Of a DNA stretch of 64,000 bases, positions 1-9,511 are shown one piece after another. Positions within the stretch are counted from its first letter, which is position 1. The number at the start of each line of letters is the position of its first letter. The notes below the pieces were generated by a model. The model was not told where the DNA came from and did no database searches. It saw only the letters and a program-made list of their open reading frames with translations. The position numbers and the translations under genes are program-made. Source of the DNA: Pseudomonas cichorii (GTDB lineage Bacteria > Pseudomonadota > Gammaproteobacteria > Pseudomonadales > Pseudomonadaceae); the NCBI RefSeq assembly GCF_003700275.1, contig NZ_RBRE01000039.1, positions 124,001-188,000 of the forward strand, given 5' to 3'.

Positions 1-498
1 GACCTCATCCGCCAGTTGCGTGCCCAGGGCAAGGCGTTTCCGGTCCTGATCCTCACCGCCCGTGGCAACTGGCAGGACAAGGTCGAAGGGCTGGCCGCCG
101 GTGCCGACGACTACGTGGTCAAGCCGTTTCAGTTCGAGGAGCTGGAAGCGCGGCTCAATGCCCTGTTGCGCCGTTCCAGCGGTTTCATCCAGTCGACCAT
201 CACTGCCGGGCCGCTGCTGCTGGACCTCAATCGCAAGCAGGCCGCGCTGTCCGAGCAGCCCTTGGCGCTGACGGCCTATGAATACCGGATTCTCGAATAC
301 CTGATGCTGCATCATCAGCAAGTGGTGCCCAAGGAACGCCTGATGGAGCAGTTGTATCCCGACGACGATGAGCGCGATCCGAACGTGATCGAAGTGCTGG
401 TCGGACGTCTGCGCCGCAAGCTGGAAGGGGCCGTGGCATTCAAACCCATCGATACCGTGCGTGGCATGGGCTATCTGTTCACTGAGCGCTGTACATGA
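1..498 (+). CDS. phoP: Response regulator PhoP, 5'-truncated by the window edge
   Basis: OmpR/PhoB-class response regulator that pairs with the sensor kinase encoded immediately downstream. The frame is open from base 1, so the N-terminal phospho-acceptor part lies outside the window; 165 residues are visible. What remains shows the end of the receiver domain (an LTARG segment, then GADDYVVKPF with the conserved Lys) and a winged-helix DNA-binding domain (LTAYEYRILEYL, then a VLVGRLRRKL recognition helix). The stop overlaps the phoQ start by 4 bases, so the two are translationally coupled. The PhoP name rests on the partner, which closely matches PhoQ of P. aeruginosa as I remember it; PhoP/PhoQ responds to low Mg2+ and cationic peptides. 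Confidence 0.9.
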   Translation, partial: DLIRQLRAQGKAFPVLILTARGNWQDKVEGLAAGADDYVVKPFQFEELEARLNALLRRSSGFIQSTITAGPLLLDLNRKQAALSEQPLALTAYEYRILEYLMLHHQQVVPKERLMEQLYPDDDERDPNVIEVLVGRLRRKLEGAVAFKPIDTVRGMGYLFTERCT

Positions 499-1838
499 TT
501 CGTTCGCTGCGCCTGCGCTTGATGCTGGCCGCCGCGACACTGGCGGTGATCTTCATGCTGCTGATGCTGCCTGCCTTGCAGGGTGCGTTCAGCCTGGCAC
601 TGCGTGGCGCTATCGAACAACGCCTGGCGTCGGATGTGACGACCATGATTTCCGCAGCGCGGGTCGAAGACGGTCGCCTGCTGATGCCGTCGCTGTTGCC
701 CGGCGAGCAGTTCAATCTGCCGGGCAGTCGCCTGTTGGGCTACATATATAACCTGCAGGGGCAACTGGTCTGGCGCTCGCTGGGCACCGAAGGCGAAAAC
801 ATCAAATACCACCCGCACTATGACGGGCAGGGCAGTCAGTTTTCCAAGATCAAGGAAGCCAACGGCGACGAGTATTTCGTCTATGACGCCGAGATCCGCC
901 TGTTGGGCGGTCGCAATGCGGCGTTCAGTATCGTGGCCCTGCAACCCTTGCGCGACTATCAGGAAACCATCGCCGGTCTGCGGCAAAAACTTTATCTGGG
1001 CTTTGGCGGCGCCTTGCTGGTGTTGCTGGGCCTACTGTGGCTGGGTTTGACATGGGGCCTGCGAGCGCTCAAGGGCTTGAGTCAGGAACTGGATCAGGTG
1101 GAAGCCGGTGCCCGCGACAGCCTTAGCGAAAAACACCCCAGCGAACTGTTGCGCCTGACCGACTCCCTGAATCGCCTGTTGCGCAGCGAGCGTGAGCAGC
1201 GCATTCGTTACCGCGATTCCCTCGGCGATCTGGCCCACAGCCTGAAAACCCCGCTGGCGGTCTTGCAGGGCGTCAGCGAGAACATCGCCAAGCGTCCTGA
1301 AGACGTTGAACAGGCGCGCGTCCTGCAATCGCAGATCGAGCGCATGAGCCAGCAGATCGGCTACCAGTTGCAGCGCGCCAGCCTGCGCAAGAGCGGGCTG
1401 GTTCGTCATCACGTGATGCTGCGGCCGGTGGTCGAAAGCCTGTGCAATACCCTGGAGAAGGTGTACCGCGACAAGCAGGTCAAGGTCACCCTCGACCTTC
1501 CCGAGCAATGCCAGGTGCCGATGGAAGAGGGCGCCTTGCTGGAAATGCTCGGCAATCTGCTGGAAAACGCTTACCGGCTGTGTCTTGGCGAAGTCCGAGT
1601 CAGTTTTCAGTCATCTGCAACGGGTGACGAGCTGTGCGTCGAGGACGACGGTCCCGGCATTCCGCTGCGCCAGAGAGCGCGCATTCTGGAGCGTGGCGAG
1701 CGCCTGGACCGCCAGAATCCCGGTCAGGGCATCGGTCTGGCAGTGGTCAAGGACATCATCGAAAGCTACGGCGCCCGCCTGACCCTGGGCGATTCGCCCT
1801 TGGGTGGCGCAGTGTTCAGGATTCATTTTCTGGCCTGA
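495..1838 (+). CDS. phoQ: Sensor histidine kinase PhoQ
   Basis: Inner-membrane sensor kinase for PhoP, 447 aa. There is a first membrane segment near residues 10-30, a periplasmic sensor region to about 165 with acidic patches, and a second membrane segment near 168-187. A HAMP-like linker follows, then the dimerisation box GDLAHSLKTPLAV with the phospho-accepting His at about 248, and an ATPase domain with an N box (LGNLLENAYRL) and G boxes (DDGPGIP, GQGIGLAV). The periplasmic start and the Leu-rich second membrane segment closely resemble P. aeruginosa PhoQ. ATGA overlap with phoP. Known family role: control of outer-membrane modification and polymyxin tolerance. Confidence 0.93.
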   Translation: MIRSLRLRLMLAAATLAVIFMLLMLPALQGAFSLALRGAIEQRLASDVTTMISAARVEDGRLLMPSLLPGEQFNLPGSRLLGYIYNLQGQLVWRSLGTEGENIKYHPHYDGQGSQFSKIKEANGDEYFVYDAEIRLLGGRNAAFSIVALQPLRDYQETIAGLRQKLYLGFGGALLVLLGLLWLGLTWGLRALKGLSQELDQVEAGARDSLSEKHPSELLRLTDSLNRLLRSEREQRIRYRDSLGDLAHSLKTPLAVLQGVSENIAKRPEDVEQARVLQSQIERMSQQIGYQLQRASLRKSGLVRHHVMLRPVVESLCNTLEKVYRDKQVKVTLDLPEQCQVPMEEGALLEMLGNLLENAYRLCLGEVRVSFQSSATGDELCVEDDGPGIPLRQRARILERGERLDRQNPGQGIGLAVVKDIIESYGARLTLGDSPLGGAVFRIHFLA

Positions 1839-1927
1839 TGGTGTTTGCATGCTGTGAATGTACGGCCCTCTTCCCGGATAAATCCGGTCCCACGGTTTGC
1901 TGCGCGACAATGCGGCGACGATGGAGA

Positions 1928-1982
1928 GGCGGATACCCGCCACCCTGCTGATTTTTTTATGGGCTATCGGCGGAAAACCGCC
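1928..1982 (+). promoter_or_regulatory. Tandem upstream activator sites, probably for DctD
   Basis: Two copies of GGCGG-N4-CCGCC, each followed by ACC, lie at 1928-1941 (spacer ATAC) and 1969-1982 (spacer AAAA). Their centres are 41 bases apart, about four helical turns, and roughly 110 and 150 bases upstream of the predicted transcription start. That is the usual arrangement of enhancer sites for a sigma-54 activator. The second copy resembles the GCGGAAATCCGC-type DctD site known from rhizobial dctA. Binding by DctD is inference. Confidence 0.6.
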
Positions 1983-2059
1983 ACCATAATGGCACTTTCA
2001 TACTAGTGTTTATTCCACGACGCCTTGAAAGTCGGGCTCAGGAAGGTTTTTTTCAGGAG

Positions 2060-2075
2060 TGGCACGCAGCTTGCT
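2060..2075 (+). promoter_or_regulatory. Sigma-54 (RpoN) promoter of dctA
   Basis: TGGCACGCAGCTTGCT fits the -24/-12 consensus TGGCACG-N4-TTGCW exactly, with GG and GC elements at the correct spacing. The predicted start of transcription is near 2086, leaving a leader of about 119 bases. RpoN control of dctA through the DctB/DctD pair is established in rhizobia and pseudomonads. Confidence 0.85.
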
Positions 2076-2204
2076 ACTTGTCGTCGTAGAGGCCTGCCTT
2101 GCGCAGCTCGACACAACAAATCCCTCCAGTGCAGGAGGGTTAGCGCTTTATAGGTTTCGCGTGCATCAGGTGAGATGCCGACGACGCCCTTGAGGATAAC
2201 TGCA

Positions 2205-3548
2205 ATGACGACTCGTCAGCCCTTCTACAAAACACTCTATTTTCAGGTAATCGTAGCGATTGTTATCGGTATCCTGATCGGTCACTTCTATCCGGACACC
2301 GGCAAGGCCTTGAAGCCGCTGGGTGACGGGTTCATCAAACTGATCAAGATGGTCATCGCCCCGATCATCTTCTGTACGGTCGTCAGTGGTATCGCTGGCA
2401 TGCAGAACATGAAGTCGGTCGGCAAGACTGGCGGTTACGCGCTGCTGTACTTTGAAATCGTTTCGACCCTGGCCCTGGTCATCGGTCTGGTTGTGGTCAA
2501 CGTGGTTCAGCCGGGTGTCGGCATGAACATCGACGTCAGCACCCTCGACGCCTCCAAGATCGCTGCTTATGTAACAGCGAGCAAGGATCAGAGCATCGTC
2601 GGCTTTATCCTCAATGTGATCCCGAACACCATCGTCGGCGCGTTCGCCACTGGCGACATCCTGCAAGTCCTGATGTTCTCGGTGATCTTCGGCTTCGCCC
2701 TGCATCGCCTGGGTGCCTACGGTCGTCCGGTTCTGGACTTCATCGATCGTTTCGCGCACGTGATGTTCAACATCATCAACATGATCATGAAGCTTGCTCC
2801 GATCGGTGCTTTCGGTGCGATGGCTTTCACCATCGGCGCCTACGGTGTCAGCTCGCTGGTGCAACTGGGTCAGTTGATGCTGTGCTTCTACATCACCTGC
2901 TTCCTGTTCGTGGTTCTGGTACTGGGCGCCATCTGCCGCGCTCACGGCTTCAGCATCCTGAAGCTGGTACGTTACATCCGTGAAGAACTGCTGATCGTTC
3001 TGGGTACTTCCTCGTCGGAATCGGCACTGCCTCGCATGCTGATCAAGATGGAGCGCCTGGGTGCACAGAAGTCGGTTGTCGGCCTGGTCATTCCTACCGG
3101 TTACTCCTTCAACCTGGACGGTACTTCGATCTACCTGACCATGGCGGCCGTGTTCATCGCTCAGGCGACCAACACCCACATGGACATTACCCATCAGATC
3201 ACTCTGCTGCTGGTACTGTTGCTGTCCTCCAAAGGTGCTGCTGGCGTGACCGGTAGCGGCTTCATCGTTCTGGCTGCAACCCTGTCGGCCGTAGGCCACC
3301 TGCCGGTTGCCGGTCTGGCGCTGATCCTGGGTATCGACCGCTTCATGTCTGAAGCCCGCGCCCTGACCAACCTGGTTGGTAACGCCGTTGCCACCGTGGT
3401 TGTTGCCAAGTGGGTCGGTGAGCTGGACACCAACAAGCTGGACGCCGAACTGGCTTCCGGTGGTTCCGCCATCGTTGAAACCCGTCATGAAGATGACCTG
3501 GGTGTTGCCGAAGGCCCGGCTCCTGTCAACACCGGTAAAACGGTCTGA
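2205..3548 (+). CDS. dctA: C4-dicarboxylate/H+ symporter DctA
   Basis: Imports succinate, fumarate and malate across the inner membrane; dicarboxylate/amino acid:cation symporter family. 447 aa from ATG 2205, which has a GAGGA ribosome site 9 bases upstream and begins [10 protein letters not shown] as in other Pseudomonas DctA; an ATG 30 bases earlier lacks this. Signature segments: [18 protein letters not shown] near the first re-entrant region, the serine-rich [13 protein letters not shown] loop, and a [14 protein letters not shown] substrate-binding stretch. Transcribed alone from the sigma-54 promoter and closed by a terminator at 3563. Codon choice is strongly biased to C/G-ending codons, as expected for a well-expressed gene. 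Confidence 0.97.
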   Translation: MTTRQPFYKTLYFQVIVAIVIGILIGHFYPDTGKALKPLGDGFIKLIKMVIAPIIFCTVVSGIAGMQNMKSVGKTGGYALLYFEIVSTLALVIGLVVVNVVQPGVGMNIDVSTLDASKIAAYVTASKDQSIVGFILNVIPNTIVGAFATGDILQVLMFSVIFGFALHRLGAYGRPVLDFIDRFAHVMFNIINMIMKLAPIGAFGAMAFTIGAYGVSSLVQLGQLMLCFYITCFLFVVLVLGAICRAHGFSILKLVRYIREELLIVLGTSSSESALPRMLIKMERLGAQKSVVGLVIPTGYSFNLDGTSIYLTMAAVFIAQATNTHMDITHQITLLLVLLLSSKGAAGVTGSGFIVLAATLSAVGHLPVAGLALILGIDRFMSEARALTNLVGNAVATVVVAKWVGELDTNKLDAELASGGSAIVETRHEDDLGVAEGPAPVNTGKTV

Positions 3549-3562
3549 TAAGCGCTGAATGA

Positions 3563-3592
3563 AAAAAACCCATCTTCGGATGGGTTTTTTTA
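3563..3592 (+). terminator. Rho-independent terminator after dctA
   Basis: AAAAAACCCATC-TTCG-GATGGGTTTTTT: a perfect stem with a stable TTCG loop and a T run. The A run on the other side lets it also serve the convergent SprT-like gene. Confidence 0.92.
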
Positions 3593-3615
3593 TGCCTGAG
3601 TTTCTTGCCGGGGGA

Positions 3616-4110
3616 TTACTCGACCCGCGTCTCGCCGCTGAATACCAGCGTCTGGCGGCAGCGACGGCACAGGTAGCGTCGACCTTTGGAAACCATGCTG
3701 TGGCGCTGGGCTGTGAACGGGAAATCGCTGTCGGCGCACGGGCAGCGATAGATGTAGCGGGTCACGCTGCGGCGTTCGATGGCATAGGTATGGCAGCGAT
3801 TGGGTGGCAGTTCGTACACGCCACGCATGATCAGTTGCCACTCTTCGCCATGGGGCTGGATACGGTCGCCGAACAACTGGTGGGCGATCATGTGCGCCAC
3901 TTCATGGGGGACGGTCTGGCGCAGGAAGTCCTCGCTGTTCTCCCGGTACAGCTTCGGGTTGAAGCGCAGCATGTTCTCGTGCAGGTGGGCGACGCCCGCT
4001 TTCTGACCGCGCAGCTTGAGGCTGACCACCGGGCGTTTGAAGGTGCGTTTGAAAAAGGCTTCGGCTTGTTGGTAACAGGTTTCGACGCGGGAATTGAGTT
4101 GCTCGGGCAT
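3616..4110 (-). CDS. SprT-family zinc metalloprotease-like protein
   Basis: 164 aa from ATG 4110. Contains the gluzincin motif HEVAH (about residues 69-73) and a C-terminal treble-clef-like zinc ribbon (YRCPC then YLCRRC), the layout of SprT and of the SPRTN protease domain. Bacterial SprT is poorly characterised; proteolytic activity is inferred from the motif. The start MPEQLNSRVE is typical of the Pseudomonas protein. A longer open frame (to 4269) runs into low-complexity upstream sequence and is unlikely to be used. Convergent with dctA. Confidence 0.88.
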   Translation of the reverse strand: MPEQLNSRVETCYQQAEAFFKRTFKRPVVSLKLRGQKAGVAHLHENMLRFNPKLYRENSEDFLRQTVPHEVAHMIAHQLFGDRIQPHGEEWQLIMRGVYELPPNRCHTYAIERRSVTRYIYRCPCADSDFPFTAQRHSMVSKGRRYLCRRCRQTLVFSGETRVE

Positions 4111-4232
4111 GCTGTGTGGCTCTCCAGATGCGCCAAGTATGCCGTAATGCGGGGGCGGGCTGAAAACCCCAACTGCCCGATGGTCGCTCGCAGCGGCGGG
4201 TCGCATGGGGCTGCAACCCGCCGGGCGGTGGT

Positions 4233-4832
4233 TCAACTGGTGTATTCCGGGCCGATCCCGACGCCCCACAGCACCACGGTAAATGCCATGATCGCGACCA
4301 GCACCACCAGGCCGACTGCCAGCACCGAGCTGGAAAACATGAAGCCTTCATCGGAAGGAATGTCCATGAAGGTCGGCAGGCCGACATACAGCAGGTAGAC
4401 CGTGTAGCAGATCGCTGCGGTACCCACCAGCATGCCCAGCCACATATGCGGATAGAGCGCCGCCAGCCCGCCGATGAACAGCGGCGTGGCGGTATAGGTA
4501 GCAAAAGCGATGCACTGCGCCAGGGTTGGCGTGGCGTCGTAAGTACGGGCCATCCAGTGAATGAAGCCACCCATTACGGCGACGCCGAGCAGCATGGAGA
4601 CGTAGGACATGAGCGTCATCCATATGGCGCTGCCATGGGTGAGCATCACGGGCGGTCGATCACCGATGACCCAGCCGATCTGGGTAGTGCCTATATATGC
4701 GGAAATTGCCGGGACTGCGGCCAGGATCAGGGTGTGAGTGAGGTACATGTGGCCAATGCTTTCTTCTTCGCCACGTATCTGCTTCCATTCCTGGTCGGGA
4801 TGCGTGAACAGCCCCCATACGTGATGGATCAT
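4233..4832 (-). CDS. Yip1-family inner-membrane protein
   Basis: 199 aa, five predicted membrane spans with short loops; the N-terminal segment (HHVWGLFTHPDQEW) is characteristic of the Yip1/DUF1282 family in gamma-proteobacteria. Function is unknown. The start is well supported: AAGGAG lies 7 bases before the ATG. It stands alone between the SprT-like gene and the divergent ttcA. Confidence 0.8.
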   Translation of the reverse strand: MIHHVWGLFTHPDQEWKQIRGEEESIGHMYLTHTLILAAVPAISAYIGTTQIGWVIGDRPPVMLTHGSAIWMTLMSYVSMLLGVAVMGGFIHWMARTYDATPTLAQCIAFATYTATPLFIGGLAALYPHMWLGMLVGTAAICYTVYLLYVGLPTFMDIPSDEGFMFSSSVLAVGLVVLVAIMAFTVVLWGVGIGPEYTS

Positions 4833-5059
4833 AGGGTGACTCCTTCATCTCGTGGGTAGAGGCCACAAGCCTGAATGCGACCTCATCAGGCAGTATAGAA
4901 AGCGTGCACCGTGCAGGAATGGCGGGCTTAGAGTGTTTGGCGATTTGCCCGCACCTGTTAATAGCCGCTGCTTCGATACGGTGGATGTTTAACCCGGCGC
5001 AGGTTGTGCGTAAAATGGCTGCCCTTTCCCCGAAGTCACCAGCGGATATCACCAGCATC

Positions 5060-5884
5060 ATGGGCACCCTTTCAGTCAATCAGAACAAACTGCAGAAACG
5101 CCTGCGTCGGCTGGCCGGCGAAGCGGTTGCCGACTTCAACATGATTGAGGATGGCGACAAGGTGATGGTCTGCCTCTCCGGTGGCAAGGACAGCTACACC
5201 ATGCTCGATGTGCTGATGCACCTGCAGAAGGTCGCGCCGATCAAGTTCGAGATCGTGGCCGTGAACATGGACCAGAAGCAGCCGGGCTTCCCCGAGCACG
5301 TGCTGCCGGCCTATCTGGCGACGCTGGGCATCGAGTACCACATCGTCGAAAAGGACACCTATTCGGTGGTCAAGGAGCTGGTGCCGGAAGGCAAGACCAC
5401 CTGCTCGCTGTGCTCGCGCCTGCGTCGCGGCACCTTGTACACCTTCGCCGATGAGATCGGCGCCACCAAGATGGCGCTGGGGCATCACCGCGACGATATC
5501 GTCGAAACCTTCTTTCTCAACATGTTCTTCAACGGATCGCTCAAGGCCATGCCGCCCAAGCTGCGTTCCGACGATGGCCGCAACGTGGTGATTCGCCCGC
5601 TTGCCTACTGCCATGAGAAGGACATCCAGGCCTATTCGGACTTCAAGCAATTCCCGATCATTCCGTGCAACCTGTGCGGCTCGCAGGAAAACCTGCAGCG
5701 TCAGGTGGTCAAGGAAATGCTCGTTGATTGGGAGCGCAAGACGCCGGGCCGTACCGAAAGCATCTTCCGCGCCCTGCAGAACGTTCAGCCTTCGCAACTG
5801 GCCGACCGCAACCTGTTCGACTTCACCAGCCTGCGCATGGACGAAACCGCTGCCTCGCGGTTCGTCAATGTGGTGAATATCTAA
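5060..5884 (+). CDS. ttcA: tRNA 2-thiocytidine(32) synthetase TtcA
   Basis: Thiolates cytidine 32 in some tRNAs. 274 aa from ATG 5060 ([12 protein letters not shown]); the frame extends upstream, but that part is not protein-like. Shows the ATP-pyrophosphatase loop SGGKDS (about residues 48-53), a central CSLC pair and a later CNLCGS pair. TtcA uses Cys from such motifs to hold an Fe-S cluster. Single gene, divergent from the Yip1 gene. Confidence 0.95.
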   Translation: MGTLSVNQNKLQKRLRRLAGEAVADFNMIEDGDKVMVCLSGGKDSYTMLDVLMHLQKVAPIKFEIVAVNMDQKQPGFPEHVLPAYLATLGIEYHIVEKDTYSVVKELVPEGKTTCSLCSRLRRGTLYTFADEIGATKMALGHHRDDIVETFFLNMFFNGSLKAMPPKLRSDDGRNVVIRPLAYCHEKDIQAYSDFKQFPIIPCNLCGSQENLQRQVVKEMLVDWERKTPGRTESIFRALQNVQPSQLADRNLFDFTSLRMDETAASRFVNVVNI

Positions 5885-5891
5885 CCCGCAC

Positions 5892-6563
5892 TCAGTGGTT
5901 GACGGTAAACGCCAGCATGGCTGAAAGCTGGCACAACGGTCGGCCGCTTTCGGCCTGCCACTGATTGAAAGCGTCCTGCACGATGGCCTGATCGCGCTTG
6001 CTGGTCGGTACTCTGTCGACGATGTTCTGCGCGTTCAGCGCTGCGACCACGTCCTGGCTAGGGATAAAGGTGTCCTTGCCGACCATGCGCAGGAAACGCG
6101 GTGCCGACAGTCCGCCCATCTGGTTGCCGTGCCTGGCCAGGTATTGCCAGAGCCCGGTGATGTCATCGACCGGCCATTGGGCGATGAACTGCGCGAAGCT
6201 GCCATGTTCCTGGGCAATGTCGAGAATCAGCTGCGCGTTGCGTGGCACGCTCTTGAGCTTGCCCAGATGGCGAATGATGCGGGTGTCCTGCATCAGCCGC
6301 TCCAGATGATCGGCGCCCATCAGCACCACCTTTTCCGGATCGAAACGAAAGAACACTTCCTCGAACGCCGGCCACTTGGCATCCACCAGACTGTGTTTCA
6401 GACCAGCCCGAAACACCCGCAAGGCCATGGTCGACAGGTAGCGATCATCGCTGATGGCCGCCAGTTGCTTCGGCGTATCGGGCACCGGCAGCAGTGCTTC
6501 AAGTGCCCTGGCAGAGCCGAAACGGTTAAGGCAGTATTCGTTCAGCCATTTGTAGTCGTGCAT
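5892..6563 (-). CDS. DNA-3-methyladenine glycosylase I family protein
   Basis: 223 aa. The sequence (MHDYKWLNEYCLNRF, then FRAGLKHSLVDAKWPAFEEVFF and IIRHLGKLKSVPRNAQ) matches the Pseudomonas branch of the TagI-like helix-hairpin-helix glycosylases, which excise alkylated adenine. It is longer than, and diverged from, E. coli Tag, so the exact substrate is uncertain. It converges on ttcA, with only 7 bases between the stops. Confidence 0.75.
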   Translation of the reverse strand: MHDYKWLNEYCLNRFGSARALEALLPVPDTPKQLAAISDDRYLSTMALRVFRAGLKHSLVDAKWPAFEEVFFRFDPEKVVLMGADHLERLMQDTRIIRHLGKLKSVPRNAQLILDIAQEHGSFAQFIAQWPVDDITGLWQYLARHGNQMGGLSAPRFLRMVGKDTFIPSQDVVAALNAQNIVDRVPTSKRDQAIVQDAFNQWQAESGRPLCQLSAMLAFTVNH

Positions 6564-6587
6564 CGGTTCTCCAGAAAATTGTGACCC

Positions 6588-6633
6588 TTTTCGCGAATGT
6601 ATTCGCTCTCATATGCCCTGTGTATGAGCGGAT

Positions 6634-6643
<10 letters not shown>
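6588..6643. repeat. REP-type palindromic repeat overlapping the end of the DUF2069 gene
   Basis: Two arms of the clade REP unit in inverted orientation: TTTTCGCGAATGTATTCGCTC on the left and GAGCGGATTCATTCGTGAA on the right, with a CTCATA/TATGAG inner stem. The right arm runs into the 3' end of the minus-strand gene ending at 6634 and supplies its last codons and stop. Confidence 0.8.
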
Positions 6644-7992
<1,349 letters not shown>

Positions 7993-8111
7993 TTGCAGGT
8001 CGCATCTTGCCTAGAGTGGCGCGTATTCTACCTGTGCGATGGCGCAGGTCGACATGATCAGGCGCATATCCAGTCAACCGTTCATAGAGAAAGACGAGGA
8101 AGGAAGGACAG

Positions 8112-8579
8112 ATGGCGAGGCGATTGGCAGCGGTAGCGATGTTTGTCGGCAGTTTGCTGTTGAGCGGCTGTGGCGCGGATCTGGGCACTGACCAGAACGG
8201 CCAGAAGGTTGCCAGCGAGCGGATCGACAATCACTGGCTGGTGATTAACTATTGGGCTGAGTGGTGTGGCCCGTGCCGTACCGAGATTCCCGAATTCAAT
8301 CACTTGTCCGAGCAGCTCAAGGACAAGAAGGTCAGTGTGCTGGGGGTCAATTTCGACAACCTGCAGGGCGACGATCTGAAAAATGCCTCCAATGCCCTGG
8401 GGATCAAATTCACCGTACTGGCACAGGATCCTGCCGAACGCTACAACCTGCCGCCTTCCGAAGCGCTTCCGGTGACCTACATCATCGATGACAAAGGCAA
8501 GATGCGTGAACAGTTGCTGGGCGAGCAGACCGCACAGGGCGTGGCCGACAAGATCAAGGTGCTGCGCGGGGAAGGGTGA
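8112..8579 (+). CDS. TlpA-like thioredoxin-fold lipoprotein
   Basis: 155 aa. Lipoprotein signal with lipobox LLSGC (Cys20), then a thioredoxin fold with active site WCGPC (Cys52/Cys55) and a cis-Pro region ALPVTYIID. Likely a membrane-tethered periplasmic disulfide reductase of the TlpA/ResA group. Ribosome site AGGAAGG lies upstream. Transcribed away from arsC and followed by a REP hairpin. Confidence 0.88.
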   Translation: MARRLAAVAMFVGSLLLSGCGADLGTDQNGQKVASERIDNHWLVINYWAEWCGPCRTEIPEFNHLSEQLKDKKVSVLGVNFDNLQGDDLKNASNALGIKFTVLAQDPAERYNLPPSEALPVTYIIDDKGKMREQLLGEQTAQGVADKIKVLRGEG

Positions 8580-8593
8580 GTGGCGTTTGATTC

Positions 8594-8636
8594 TTCACGA
8601 ATGAACTCGCTACCGTAGGAACGAGTTCATTCGCGA
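8594..8636. repeat. REP-type palindromic repeat
   Basis: Inverted pair with perfect 11-base arms GAATGAACTCG / CGAGTTCATTC flanked by TTC.CG and CGCGAA, sitting between the convergent TlpA-like and META genes. It may also act as a weak bidirectional terminator. Confidence 0.82.
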
Positions 8637-8646
8637 AAGCCCCGAC

Positions 8647-9051
8647 TCAATCCTCGGGCCAGAACCGCAGCGGCTTGCCTTCCGCAGGCCACAGGCGCAA
8701 TTGCTCGATGGGTGAAATATCCCAGCGCTGCACCTTGCCCAGTTCCTTGAGGAAACGCTGTTCCTGTTCCATCAGCGGCGGTACGCATATCTTTCGGGTA
8801 TTGCCGATAGGGCCGAAGCTGATGGTCTGGCCGCTCAGCGTGTAGGGCGCGAACCAGTGGTTGCAGCCTGCGTTGCCGTAGGCGCGGCCATCGGCGCCGA
8901 GAGTCATGGTCAGGCGGCTGCTGTCGATCAGCGGACGTTCGCCGATCCACTCCAGCACGTAGCTCTGATCCTGTTCGATGGGTTTTGGCTCGCTCGCACA
9001 GCCGACCAGCAAGGCACTGCCGATCAGGCTCAGTAAAGCCAGGTGTTTCAT
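8647..9051 (-). CDS. META-domain lipoprotein
   Basis: 134 aa. Signal with lipobox LVGC, then a META/HslJ-like domain seen in LTMTLGADGRAYGNAGCNHW and the conserved RKICVPPLMEQEQRF stretch; the two Cys probably pair. META-domain proteins are outer-membrane or periplasmic and have been linked to stress and motility in other bacteria, with no defined reaction. ATGA overlap with the upstream gene implies coupling. Confidence 0.85.
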   Translation of the reverse strand: MKHLALLSLIGSALLVGCASEPKPIEQDQSYVLEWIGERPLIDSSRLTMTLGADGRAYGNAGCNHWFAPYTLSGQTISFGPIGNTRKICVPPLMEQEQRFLKELGKVQRWDISPIEQLRLWPAEGKPLRFWPED

Positions 9052-9485
9052 GCGGCTTTCTCCTGACATTTTCTGCATGTGTGTTTTTCACCTTCGGTCT
9101 TCCAGCCCAGCTCGGCAATGCGCGCAACGGCAGCGGGCTTCTGCGCCTTGGTGCCCAGTTTGCTCTCGACCATGAACTCGAAGTCCAGCTCGGCAGAGCA
9201 GCTGTCGCAATTGACTTTCCACTGGTGGATCGACAATTCATCAAATGCCGGGCCATTGGCCACTGCGACCCATTGGCCGGGCGGGTTGATCAGGTGCCGG
9301 ACTTTCTCGACGGCCAGACGCATGTAAAGGCTTTTGCTGCCCTTGATGGTGACCAGCAATTGGTCATCGTTATGGATCGAGCCACCGTTACCGGTGACTT
9401 GATAGCGGCCAGGGCCCAGCGTACGGCACTCGATGAGAGTGTGTTGCGGGTTGAGCATGCTGTAGCGGAAATCGTGTTCGACCAT
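9048..9485 (-). CDS. Conserved hypothetical protein with two CxxC pairs
   Basis: 145 aa from ATG 9485, unrecognised. The N-terminal part is beta-rich (RTLGPGRYQVTGNGGS, DDQLLVTIKGSKS); the C-terminal half has VNCDSCSAEL and, near the end, HTCRKCQEK, which together could bind one zinc ion. No signal peptide or membrane segment, so cytoplasmic. It precedes the META lipoprotein with a 4-base overlap. A zinc-ribbon role is inference. Confidence 0.75.
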   Translation of the reverse strand: MVEHDFRYSMLNPQHTLIECRTLGPGRYQVTGNGGSIHNDDQLLVTIKGSKSLYMRLAVEKVRHLINPPGQWVAVANGPAFDELSIHQWKVNCDSCSAELDFEFMVESKLGTKAQKPAAVARIAELGWKTEGEKHTCRKCQEKAA

Positions 9486-9511
9486 GGGTCCTCCAAATTC
9501 CGCGCATCTTA

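Larger units (their letters stand above)
1839..2204. other. Intergenic region phoQ-dctA carrying the dctA control region
   Basis: This 366-base gap has no credible gene. It contains two GGCGG-N4-CCGCC dyads (1928-1941 and 1969-1982), a sigma-54 type promoter (2060-2075) and a leader of about 120 bases before dctA. The elements are annotated separately. Confidence 0.8.

Noticed and set aside
2166..3488. Long minus-strand open frame opposite dctA
   Set aside because: Shadow of dctA caused by its strong codon bias; composition (Asp/His/Gln-rich) is not protein-like.
3559..4398. 279-codon plus-strand frame opposite the SprT-like and Yip1-like genes
   Set aside because: Begins inside the dctA terminator and spans two genes with clear motifs on the other strand.
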